DNA of 64,000 nucleotides from Anaerolineales bacterium (GTDB taxonomy: Bacteria > Chloroflexota > Anaerolineae > JAAEKA01), in assembly GCA_020634615.1 (NCBI GenBank), contig JACKBI010000019.1:57954-121953 (forward strand), written 5' to 3'. Below, piece after piece: positions 16,326 to 24,051 of the stretch (the stretch's first letter is position 1; the number at the start of each line of letters is the position of its first letter). The notes under the pieces are model-generated. The model saw only the letters and a program-made list of their open reading frames with translations. It had not been told where the DNA came from and ran no database searches. The position numbers and the translations under genes are program-made.

Positions 16326-16357
16326 AAAGCCCGGCTTTGTGAAGAAAACCGGGCTTT
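16326..16357 (-). terminator. Intrinsic terminator-like hairpin for acyl-CoA dehydrogenase
   Basis: AAAGCCCGG (16326-16334) and CCGGGCTTT (16349-16357) form a 9-bp stem. Read on the minus strand the stem ends in CCGGGCTTTT, about 23 bp after the acyl-CoA dehydrogenase stop codon. Confidence 0.65.
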
Positions 16358-16379
16358 GGAAAACATCAACCGGGGTAGA

Positions 16380-17522
<1,143 letters not shown>

Positions 17523-17796
17523 CGTGGTTTCTCCTGTTGTGACTGCCGCAGGCAGGTTATGACGCAGTGTGTCAATTAGGCCAATTGTAACACGGCAACG
17601 GGCAAAGCACAAAGGAGGAATCGCGGATTGGCAGAACTTCGCGGATTCCTTGGCCGCTGGTCCGCGGCTTCCTGGTTATCTGCGGTTCTGGAACGCCCAC
17701 AGTTGCCGCGGGCGCGGTTGACTTCCCAACAAGCTCCCAGAAGTTCGACTTAGCGGAAAAAGTCGAACCTCTCACGCGCACACAGTGCAGGTCAAT

Positions 17797-18633
17797 CTAT
17801 TCTCCCCAGCCGCGTGTCTTTTCGTAATCGTTGAATGCCGCCATAAGCTGCCGCGTCACCGATCCCGGACTGGCGCGCAAAGGCGTGTCATCGATCTGGC
17901 GCACGGGCATGATGCGGCGGTTGGTGCTGGTGATGAATGACTCGTCCCAGCTTGCCAGCTCAGCCAGCGGCAGAGCCGTCCGCTGCACGGGGATGCCGGC
18001 CGCCTCGGCCAACTCGACCGTGATGTTTTCCGTGACACCTTCCAACGCGGTGCCCTCCAGCGGGCGCAGGAGAACCCCATCGCGCACGGCCAGCAGATTG
18101 CACGTGCTGCCCTCGGTGACGTGACCGTGCCGGTCCACGATCAGCCCTTCGTAGGCGCCTGCACGCTGCGCCTTGAAGCGGGCCAAGGCCTGTGCCAGGC
18201 AGTTGGTCGATTTCGCCAGCGGCCAGATTCGCTCCCCTTCACTGCTGACCAGCCAGACGCCGGGATCGAACAACGCAGGAGCCAGCTTCGGCTGCGGTTT
18301 CATGTACAGACCACATTGCGGCCCGTGGACGCCGTCGCTGCCGTAGGAAACGATGCGCAGCAGCCCGAAACCGGACGACGTGCCTGCCAGCTTGCGGCAC
18401 CACTCTCCGATCTCCTCCAGCGAGGCGGGAAACTCCAGGTTGAGGATGCGGGCCGACTCGCCCAGCCGCTGCAAGTGCCAGTCGAGGTGGAAAAATCGCC
18501 CGTCCTCGAGTTTGATCGTCTCGTAAATGCCAAAACTGTCCACCAGCGACTGGTTGGCAACGTTGAAACCGGCCTGATCGGCCGGCAGCAGCTCGCCGTT
18601 GAGAATGGCGTACGGCGTGGGGGAGTTGTCCAT
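17797..18633 (-). CDS. PLP-dependent fold-type IV aminotransferase/lyase
   Basis: 278 residues of the class IV family (branched-chain aminotransferase, D-amino acid aminotransferase, aminodeoxychorismate lyase). Landmarks: 'FGIYETIKLEDGRFFHLDWHLQRL' (split by description), 'GFGLLRIVSYGSDG', 'AKSTNCLAQALARFKAQ' with the PLP lysine, 'AYEGLIVDRHGHVTEGSTCNLLAV', and 'GTALEGVTENITVELAEAAGI'. The substrate is uncertain. Length and the 'FGIYETIK' start are as compatible with a PabC-like lyase as with IlvE/Dat. It stands alone between the acyl-CoA dehydrogenase and an uncharacterised gene, so context does not decide. Confidence 0.85.
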   Translation of the reverse strand: MDNSPTPYAILNGELLPADQAGFNVANQSLVDSFGIYETIKLEDGRFFHLDWHLQRLGESARILNLEFPASLEEIGEWCRKLAGTSSGFGLLRIVSYGSDGVHGPQCGLYMKPQPKLAPALFDPGVWLVSSEGERIWPLAKSTNCLAQALARFKAQRAGAYEGLIVDRHGHVTEGSTCNLLAVRDGVLLRPLEGTALEGVTENITVELAEAAGIPVQRTALPLAELASWDESFITSTNRRIMPVRQIDDTPLRASPGSVTRQLMAAFNDYEKTRGWGE

Positions 18634-18659
18634 GGATGCTCCGCGTTGGGAACTGTGAG

Positions 18660-18720
18660 CGGTAATCAGTGATCAGTAAACAGTCAGAGGTCAGGGATCA
18701 GAAGTCCGATTACCGATCAC
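18660..18720. repeat. GTAATCAGTGATCAGTAAACAG-like palindromic repeat, degraded
   Basis: GTAATCAGTGATCAG on the left and GATTACCGATCACTG on the right are near reverse complements. The element belongs with the one at 10834-10926 and fills the gap between the aminotransferase and the next upstream gene, reaching its last codons. Confidence 0.6.
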
Positions 18721-19448
18721 TGGGGCACCAGCTTGTCGGCCACCAGACCGGCAAGGAAGGTGCGCTGGGTGTCGTCGGCGAAGTGGACGGTGACCTGGGC
18801 GTCGGGCCCTGCGCCGTTGACGGCGATCACGGCGCCCTTGCCGAAACGTTCATGTTGCACAACCTGTCCAGGCTCAAAGACAGGCACTGGGCCACTGGAC
18901 CGGGTGGGACCAACCTGGCGGGCTGCGGCGAACACGTCCGCTTCGCGATCGCGCCAGAGATCGGCAAACAACGCGAGATCCTCCGGACTGCGTACCCGCC
19001 GGCTGATGTCGTCCAGCCGGGTGCGTGCATCGGCCAGTTGCGGCATGAAGGTCAGCTTGTCAGCCTCCGGACGGTCGCTCTGCGCCAGAGTGCGCGACAG
19101 GCGGCTCAGTGTACTGCGCAGGCGCTGAAACTGCTCCGGCGGATGTGGGTAGTCGGGATCGATCAGCAGCAGTTCGGTATCGTTCTGGCGACACAACTCG
19201 GCGCGGATCTCGTCGCGCTCAGCCTCGGTTTGTGCCTCGTCATCGCTTTGCCGCGGCTGGCCTTTGGCAGTCAGCCCCACAAAACGAATGGCCAAACCAA
19301 CCTGAGGATAGAGCTGGTTCAGCTTCAGGGGACGATTGGTAGCCGGGTTGACCAGCCATGCCGGGCTGACGTCTTCCTGACATTGGAAGCCATCCATCAC
19401 CCGAGCCAATATTTCCCGCCAGCCTAAAATGTTGTTTGCACTGCTCAC
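18717..19448 (-). CDS. Uncharacterised protein with UvrD/PcrA-like C-terminal tudor domain
   Basis: 243 residues from GTG 19448, which has GGAGG nine bases upstream. The last 50 residues ('FEPGQVVQHERFGKGAVIAV' and then 'AQVTVHFADDTQRTFLAGL') look like the tudor-like C-terminal domain of UvrD/PcrA/Mfd, which binds RNA polymerase. The N-terminal part ('LNQLYPQVGLAIRFVG' .. 'RDEIRAELCRQNDTELLLIDPD') has the spacing of restriction-endonuclease-like or Vsr-like folds ('..YPELGLAIEFDG..', 'R..LC..N.I.LL.I'). Expected acidic residues are replaced by R and V, so any nuclease activity may be lost. The middle is helical. I do not know this protein; a role near transcription-coupled DNA processing is only an inference from the tail. 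Confidence 0.6.
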   Translation of the reverse strand: MSSANNILGWREILARVMDGFQCQEDVSPAWLVNPATNRPLKLNQLYPQVGLAIRFVGLTAKGQPRQSDDEAQTEAERDEIRAELCRQNDTELLLIDPDYPHPPEQFQRLRSTLSRLSRTLAQSDRPEADKLTFMPQLADARTRLDDISRRVRSPEDLALFADLWRDREADVFAAARQVGPTRSSGPVPVFEPGQVVQHERFGKGAVIAVNGAGPDAQVTVHFADDTQRTFLAGLVADKLVPQ

Positions 19449-19545
19449 AAATGCCTCCGCAAGGGATCTCGAGGTCGGTCACAAGGTTGGCCGTCGAAGG
19501 GTCGTGCAAGGATAGCACGGCCAGACCGCTGACGTCAAGTATGAC

Positions 19546-20853
19546 TCAGCGGTAACGCAACAGCGTGTGCTGCCGAATGCGCAGATCCAGATCCGCCGTG
19601 AACGGATACCAACCGGCATGTACTGCGCCCCACAGCGAGACCGCCACGCCGAACAAAATCAGCGCCTTGACCGGCCATCTGACCACACGCAGGCCAGCCA
19701 GCGCCATCGCGAGGATCAGAAAAGGCAAGAAGTCGGCGGCATAGCGATAGCCATACTGGACCAGGCCGGTGTTGGCGTACATCAGCGCCGTCAGAAAGAT
19801 CAGCCCGCTGCTCAGCAGCGCCGCCCATGCCGTCCACGTCCAGCCGCGCAGGAAAGGCAGCATGACCAGCACCGGCGTCGTGATCAGCAGGCTCAGCCCC
19901 TCGGGGTTGAAAGTGACGAAAGGAAATGCGGGCAGCAGCACCGGCAGGCTGGTCAACGCGGCGTGCAGATTGCGTTCGAGGTAGGCGTAGCTGAACAGCC
20001 CCCAGCGCACGATCTCAGGGTCAGTGCGCCAGCCAAGAAAGCCATAGCCCAACTCCAAAGGATTGCCAAAACGCAGCCAGTTGTACAGGCCCGACAGCGC
20101 CAACAGTGCGCCCAACCCTAGCGCGAAACGCAACAGCGCGCTGGATCGGCTGGTCCGAAACGAACCGCCGGCCGGCCGTGTGCGCCAGATCTCAGCCAGA
20201 ACAATGGGGAAGGCGAGGATTACCGCGCCGCGTGACAGGTAGGCCGCGCCCAGCGCCAGTCCTGCCCAGACCGGCTGACGGCCGCGCCAGGCCGCCGCCA
20301 GATAGAGACAAGAAAACACGACTGCTGCGATCTGGCCGGTGTAGTAGACGTTGCTGTTGACTGCCAGCGCTGCGATGGGGGTACCGAAAGCCAGCAACGC
20401 GACCAGCCACAGCCGCTCGTGCTCGCTGTGTTCGGTCTCCGAGGTGAAGCGGCGCAAAGCCAGGTAAAAAGCAGGCAGGATGGCCGCAGCCAGCGCGACG
20501 TGCAGAACGCCGTGGTAGATAGTGCGCCCGAAAACCGCGACCGCAGGCAGGAACAGGGCAGCCGGCGCCGGCGGGTAAGGAACAAACCAGCGTCCGTCGA
20601 ACTCCGCCAGGTCGAGGAACGACGCGAGGGGCTGGGCAATGTCCAGCCGGCCGTGCAGCAGCGCCTCGGCCAGCGCGATATGTTCGTGAGGGGGACGGGC
20701 GACCAAACGCGGCCCGGCCAGCAGCCCATAGACAGCCAGACCGGCCAGGTAAAGAAGCAGAAGGGTTCGGTATGGTCGGGAGGTCAAGCGGTGTTTTGCA
20801 GGACGTAAGGAATGAGCAAACGGACGGATTGCAGGTTGCTGCGCACGCGTCAC
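19546..20853 (-). CDS. GT-C type membrane glycosyltransferase-like protein
   Basis: 435 residues with about ten hydrophobic segments. After the first helix comes 'ARPPHEHIALAEALLHGRL' and later 'RWFVPYPPAPAALFLP', resembling the first periplasmic loop of dolichyl-phosphate mannosyltransferase/GT39-like proteins. It probably transfers a sugar from a polyprenyl-phosphate donor on the outer face of the membrane; donor and acceptor are unknown. The only long start is GTG 20853, which lies inside a REP-like repeat and has no ribosome site, so the true start may be a weak codon downstream (for example TTG near 20790). Confidence 0.7.
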   Translation of the reverse strand: MTRAQQPAIRPFAHSLRPAKHRLTSRPYRTLLLLYLAGLAVYGLLAGPRLVARPPHEHIALAEALLHGRLDIAQPLASFLDLAEFDGRWFVPYPPAPAALFLPAVAVFGRTIYHGVLHVALAAAILPAFYLALRRFTSETEHSEHERLWLVALLAFGTPIAALAVNSNVYYTGQIAAVVFSCLYLAAAWRGRQPVWAGLALGAAYLSRGAVILAFPIVLAEIWRTRPAGGSFRTSRSSALLRFALGLGALLALSGLYNWLRFGNPLELGYGFLGWRTDPEIVRWGLFSYAYLERNLHAALTSLPVLLPAFPFVTFNPEGLSLLITTPVLVMLPFLRGWTWTAWAALLSSGLIFLTALMYANTGLVQYGYRYAADFLPFLILAMALAGLRVVRWPVKALILFGVAVSLWGAVHAGWYPFTADLDLRIRQHTLLRYR

Positions 20854-20914
20854 TCCCGCGAAAGCAAGAGTCTGAACTGCACGAGCGCTAGACTCCCGCC
20901 TCCGCGGGAGTGAC
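20849..20914. repeat. REP-like palindrome of the TCACTCCCGCG family
   Basis: GTCACTCCCGCG (20849-20860) and CGCGGGAGTGAC (20903-20914) are perfect 12-bp inverted arms, with a second ACTCCCGCC/GCGGGAGT pairing inside. It is the same family as 16012-16214. It lies between the GT-C gene and the suf-type operon, both on the minus strand. Confidence 0.8.
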
Positions 20915-20928
20915 GCAACGATGACGAC

Positions 20929-21237
20929 CTAGAAGATGCCCAACTCTTCCTTGGCCCACTCGCTCATCATCTCCGGCGACCAGAACGGCTGCCAGACGAT
21001 GTTCACGGCGACCTCACTGGCCTCGGGGAACTTGCGTTTGACGGTGTTTTTCACATCGTAGATGATCTGTGGGCCGGCCGGACAGCCGGGGCTGGTCAGC
21101 GTCATGTCGATGAGAATGGAGCTCTCATCGACTTCCACGCCGTAGACCAGACCCAGATCTACGATGTTGAGTCCAATCTCCGGGTCGATCACACTGGCAC
21201 GAATCGCTTCGCGGACGTCTCGATCGCTAATAGTCAT
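20929..21237 (-). CDS. sufT: SufT-like MIP18/DUF59 Fe-S assembly protein
   Basis: 102 residues. The MIP18 (DUF59) domain is evident: 'VREAIRASVIDPEIGLNIVDLGLVYGV', 'MTLTSPGCPAGPQI' with the conserved cysteine, and 'NIVWQPFWSPEMMSEWAKEELG'. SufT/PaaD-like proteins help mature Fe-S proteins. It is the last gene of a run sufU-like, sufS, sufU, Rieske, sufT, with an 18-bp gap to the Rieske gene, which supports an Fe-S function. Confidence 0.85.
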   Translation of the reverse strand: MTISDRDVREAIRASVIDPEIGLNIVDLGLVYGVEVDESSILIDMTLTSPGCPAGPQIIYDVKNTVKRKFPEASEVAVNIVWQPFWSPEMMSEWAKEELGIF

Positions 21238-21255
21238 GTCGTTCTCTCCTCGTGT

Positions 21256-21576
21256 TTACCAGTCAATCTCGATATAGATCTTGCCGTCCTTGCAGACAAC
21301 GGGATAAGCTTCAATCGGCTCGAAGGCCGGCATACAAAGCGCCTTGCCGGTGCGTATGTCGAAACGGGCGCCGTGCCGGGGACATTCGACCTCATAGGTG
21401 TTGATGATTTCGCCCTCACCCAGCGGTCCGCTGTCGTGGCTACAGACATCTTCCACCGCGTAGAACTGTTCGTCATCGACGTTGAAGATAGCGATCTCCA
21501 GATCATCGATGTTGGTGCTCTTTCTGCCGCCCACGGGTATCTCGCCCGCGGTAGCAACTTCCACTAACCTTGCCAT
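21256..21576 (-). CDS. Rieske [2Fe-2S] ferredoxin-like protein
   Basis: 106 residues. The two Rieske motifs are complete: 'EDVCSHDSGPLGEG' (CxH) and 'VECPRHGARFDIRTGKAL' (CxxH). There is no membrane anchor or oxygenase domain, so it is a small soluble electron carrier of the type found next to suf genes and ring dioxygenases. Placed between sufU and sufT on one transcript, it probably supplies electrons for, or is a client of, Fe-S assembly. It starts 24 bp after the sufU stop. Confidence 0.88.
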   Translation of the reverse strand: MARLVEVATAGEIPVGGRKSTNIDDLEIAIFNVDDEQFYAVEDVCSHDSGPLGEGEIINTYEVECPRHGARFDIRTGKALCMPAFEPIEAYPVVCKDGKIYIEIDW

Positions 21577-21600
21577 GCGTATTGGTTGTCCTTGCTTTTG

Positions 21601-21987
21601 TTATTCATCGTGCGGCCAGTCCTCGACACCCCAAACGCCAGCCTTCAACGCTTTCAGCGGCAGCAGCGCGCACTTCAGACGCACCGGACCAATTTCGATG
21701 CCCAGCAGATCCAGGATGTCCTCCTTGGTCCAGCTGCGCAGCTCTTCCAGTGGCTTGCCGATGATCTCTTCAGTCATCATCGACGCCGAAGCCTGGCTGA
21801 TAGCGCAGCCGCGGCCGTCGAATGCAGCGTCAGTCACGATACCATCCACGATCTGCAGCTCCAGCGTGATCTCGTCGCCGCAAAACGGGTTGTGGTCGTG
21901 ATACGACACATCGGGCTCATCGAGATGCCCCTTGTGACGCGGGTATTTGTAGTGATCGAGGATTGCCTCGCGATAGAGTTGGTCCAT
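21601..21987 (-). CDS. sufU: SufU/IscU-like Fe-S scaffold or sulfur acceptor
   Basis: 128 residues. Starts 'MDQLYREAILDHYKYPRHKG' as in SufU. Three conserved cysteines occur in 'NPFCGDE', 'GRGCAISQAS' and 'VRLKCALLPLKAL', the zinc/cluster ligands of the family. SufU accepts persulfide sulfur from SufS in Gram-positive-type systems. It starts two bases after the sufS stop, so the pair is coupled. A second member of the same family (23299-23691) sits on the other side of sufS. Confidence 0.9.
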   Translation of the reverse strand: MDQLYREAILDHYKYPRHKGHLDEPDVSYHDHNPFCGDEITLELQIVDGIVTDAAFDGRGCAISQASASMMTEEIIGKPLEELRSWTKEDILDLLGIEIGPVRLKCALLPLKALKAGVWGVEDWPHDE

Positions 21988-21989
21988 AA

Positions 21990-23213
21990 TTAGAAACTAA
22001 ACACCGATTGTACTTTTTCCAGCGCCGCCGCCAGCCGATCCACTTCTTCGAATGTATTGTAAAAGTAAAAGCTGGCGCGCGCCGTGGCGGCAATTCCGAA
22101 ATGGTCGTGAATGGGTTGGGCGCAGTGGTGACCGGCGCGAATCGCGATACCTTCGGAGTCTAGGATCGCGGCGATGTCGTGCGGATGGATATCGGCCAGC
22201 GTGAACGCTGCCACACCGCTGCGCTGCTCGCCGCTCGGGCCGATGATGCGCAGCCCCTCGACCTGAGTGAGCTTCTCCACGGCGTAACTGACCAGCGCGT
22301 GTTCCTGTTCGCGCACCCAGCCCATCCCCAGGTTGCTCAGGTAATCCACCGCCGCGCCAAGGCCGATCACCTCGGCGATGGCAGGCGTGCCGGCTTCGAA
22401 CTTCCAGGGCAGCGAGTTCCAGCGCGAGCCGTCCATGTGCACCTCGCGGATCATATCACCGCCGCCCATGAACGGCGACATCTCCTCAAGCGCGGCGCGG
22501 CGGCCGTAGAGTACGCCGACGCCGGTCGGTCCGCACATCTTGTGGCTGCTGAAGACCAGGAAGTCGCAATCCAGCGCCTGCACGTCCACGGGCATGTGCG
22601 GCACGCTTTGCGCCGCGTCCACCAACGCCAGCGCGCCGACCGCGTGCGCCCTGGCCACCAATTCCGCGGCCGGGTTGATGGCGCCCAGCACATTGGACAT
22701 GGCGACGAATGCGAACAGCCGGGTGCGCTCTGTCAACAGTTCATCCAGCAAATCGAGACGCAGACTGCCCTGCGCGTCGATGGGTACATAGCGCAGGGTC
22801 GCCCCGGTACGCTGGCAGATCAGCTGCCAGGGCACGATGTTGGCGTGGTGTTCCATCTCGGTGATCAACACCTCGTCGCCCGGACCAAGATTGTCCAACC
22901 CCCAGCTATACGCGACCAGATTGATGGCCTCAGTGGCGTTGCGGGTGAAGATGATTTCCTTGCTGCTGCCGGCATTGATGAAGCGGCCAATTCGTCCGCG
23001 CGCGCCTTCATACTGCGCCGTCGCCTCTTCGCTCAGCGTATGCACGCCGCGGTGAACATTGGCGTTGGTGTTGCGGTAATAGTCGTCCATCGCCTGCAGG
23101 ACGGCCAGCGGCTTTTGCGAGGTGGCAGCGTTGTCCAAATACGCCAGTTGGTGGCCGTTGACCACACGCTGCAGGATGGGGAAATCCTTGCGAATCGTCT
23201 CAATGCTCGTCAT
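21990..23213 (-). CDS. sufS: Cysteine desulfurase SufS
   Basis: 407 residues from ATG 23213 (in-frame starts reach 23234, at the edge of a palindrome). A group II desulfurase: 'LAYLDNAATSQKP', 'NANVHRGVHTLSEEAT', 'ITEMEHHANIVPWQ', 'VDAAQSVPHMPVDV', 'DFLVFSSHKMCGPTGVGVLYG' with the PLP lysine in SSHK, and 'AIRAGHHCAQPIHDHFG' with the catalytic cysteine. It releases sulfur from cysteine as a persulfide for SufU. Flanked by two SufU-type genes; sufBCD are not in the window. Confidence 0.95.
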   Translation of the reverse strand: MTSIETIRKDFPILQRVVNGHQLAYLDNAATSQKPLAVLQAMDDYYRNTNANVHRGVHTLSEEATAQYEGARGRIGRFINAGSSKEIIFTRNATEAINLVAYSWGLDNLGPGDEVLITEMEHHANIVPWQLICQRTGATLRYVPIDAQGSLRLDLLDELLTERTRLFAFVAMSNVLGAINPAAELVARAHAVGALALVDAAQSVPHMPVDVQALDCDFLVFSSHKMCGPTGVGVLYGRRAALEEMSPFMGGGDMIREVHMDGSRWNSLPWKFEAGTPAIAEVIGLGAAVDYLSNLGMGWVREQEHALVSYAVEKLTQVEGLRIIGPSGEQRSGVAAFTLADIHPHDIAAILDSEGIAIRAGHHCAQPIHDHFGIAATARASFYFYNTFEEVDRLAAALEKVQSVFSF

Positions 23214-23234
23214 CACTATCATCCATTCAATCAC

Positions 23235-23295
23235 GTTCGTAGTAGCGACTTCAGTCGCCTCCGGGCCGGAAGCGACTGAAGTCGCTACTACGAAC
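23235..23295. repeat. 24-bp perfect inverted repeat between sufU-like gene and sufS
   Basis: Arms 23235-23258 and 23272-23295 are exact reverse complements (core GTAGCGACTTCAGTCGC) around a 13-bp centre. It fills the 85-bp gap between the first sufU-like gene and sufS, so the operon mRNA would carry a very stable hairpin directly before the sufS start region. It resembles dispersed 'tagcgacttcagtcgc' palindromes of filamentous Chloroflexota, as far as I recall. Confidence 0.9.
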
Positions 23296-23298
23296 CGT

Positions 23299-23691
23299 TT
23301 ATCTCGTCATCTGCTGCTGCTGAAGCTGGCGGCCGGCCTCTTTGACTGCGTTGAAGGCCAGCAGCGAGCAATTGCGGCGCGCCGCGGCGATGTCCGGTCC
23401 GATCATCTCCAGCAGCGGCTCTGCCGTCGCCTCGTCGATCTGACGCAGCGTGCGCCCCTGCATCATCTGCATTACCATGGACGCAGCCGCCTGGCTGACC
23501 GTACAGCCTTCGCCTTCAAAAGCAATCTCTACAGAATCGCTCGACTCCGCGACGGTCATATATACCGTCACCGTATCACCGCAGCCGGGATTGCCCCCGG
23601 TAACAGCCGTGCCAGGTACGTCCAGACGCCCATGGAAACGCGGGTGCTCGAAGTGGTCCAGGATCAGATCGATGCGCTCTTGCCGGTTCAT
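23299..23691 (-). CDS. Second SufU/IscU-like protein
   Basis: 130 residues from ATG 23691 (a TTG at 23700 is also in frame). It has the three family cysteines in 'NPGCGDTVTVYM', 'GEGCTVSQAAASMVM' and 'AARRNCSLLAFNAV'. It begins 'NRQERIDLILDHFEHPRFHGRL', and ends in a glutamine run 'QLQQQQMTR'. It is clearly paralogous to the gene at 21601-21987 but much diverged. First gene of the suf operon. Two SufU-type proteins around one SufS suggests different jobs, for example one zinc-bound sulfur relay and one scaffold. Confidence 0.85.
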   Translation of the reverse strand: MNRQERIDLILDHFEHPRFHGRLDVPGTAVTGGNPGCGDTVTVYMTVAESSDSVEIAFEGEGCTVSQAAASMVMQMMQGRTLRQIDEATAEPLLEMIGPDIAAARRNCSLLAFNAVKEAGRQLQQQQMTR

Positions 23692-23698
23692 TGTGTTC

Positions 23699-23722
23699 AA
23701 AAAGGGCGAGACAAGCTCGCCC
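23699..23722 (-). terminator. Leader attenuator-like hairpin before the suf operon
   Basis: On the minus strand GGGCGAG-cttgt-CTCGCCC (23722-23704) is followed directly by five T (23703-23699), the form of an intrinsic terminator. It lies between the predicted promoter and the first ATG, so it would act as an attenuator or a premature stop rather than as a 3' terminator. Confidence 0.55.
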
Positions 23723-23738
23723 GGTCAGAGTCTGTCGC

Positions 23739-23767
23739 ATTATCGCGCCTGTAGGCACGAAGGGCAA
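23739..23767 (-). promoter_or_regulatory. Predicted promoter of the suf operon
   Basis: On the minus strand TTGCCC (23767-23762) and GATAAT (23744-23739) are separated by 17 bp. Transcription would begin near 23732 and give a leader of about 40 nt holding the terminator-like hairpin. Confidence 0.5.
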
Positions 23768-23868
23768 ATCAATCGCCTGCTGTCGTCACGCGCGCGCTTT
23801 GACGCCGCGGCTGGGACATGATACGATGCCATGCGACGGTCACCTCAAGTCACACTTGCTACCTGAAA

Positions 23869-24029
23869 GGTAACTATTCAGTCTGCCTCCGCCCAGGGAT
23901 TGAAATCCCCCGGCTGAAAGCACGAAGCGGCCTCAGTCGCTGGGAGTCGGTCGGCCAGGCCCTGAGGGGCCTTCGTACTTTCAGCCAGTGAATTTCATTC
24001 ACTGGTTTGGTGTAGGCTGAATAGTTACC
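23869..24029. repeat. 161-bp multi-hairpin element with 13-bp terminal inverted repeats
   Basis: Ends are perfect inverted repeats GGTAACTATTCAG (23869-23881) and CTGAATAGTTACC (24017-24029). Inside are a GGGATT/AATCCC hairpin near 23896, a long stem pairing 23912-23936 with 23962-23986 ('GGCTGAAAG..ACGAAG' arms), and a separate CCAGTGAA-tttca-TTCACTGG hairpin (23985-24005). It occupies half of the 360-bp gap before hutI, ending 22 bp before its start. It could be a miniature non-autonomous mobile element or a structured leader RNA. The remaining 23768-23868 shows nothing I recognise. Confidence 0.8.
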
Positions 24030-24051
24030 CTGAACGAAGAAAGGCCCATCC

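Noticed and set aside
17572..17781. Open frame of 69 codons upstream of the acyl-CoA dehydrogenase
   Set aside because: No ribosome site, no family features, composition of non-coding DNA; overlaps the leader of the dehydrogenase gene.
23869..24029. Structured element as tRNA or known riboswitch
   Set aside because: No cloverleaf, no T-loop or anticodon arm, and no riboswitch core that I recognise.
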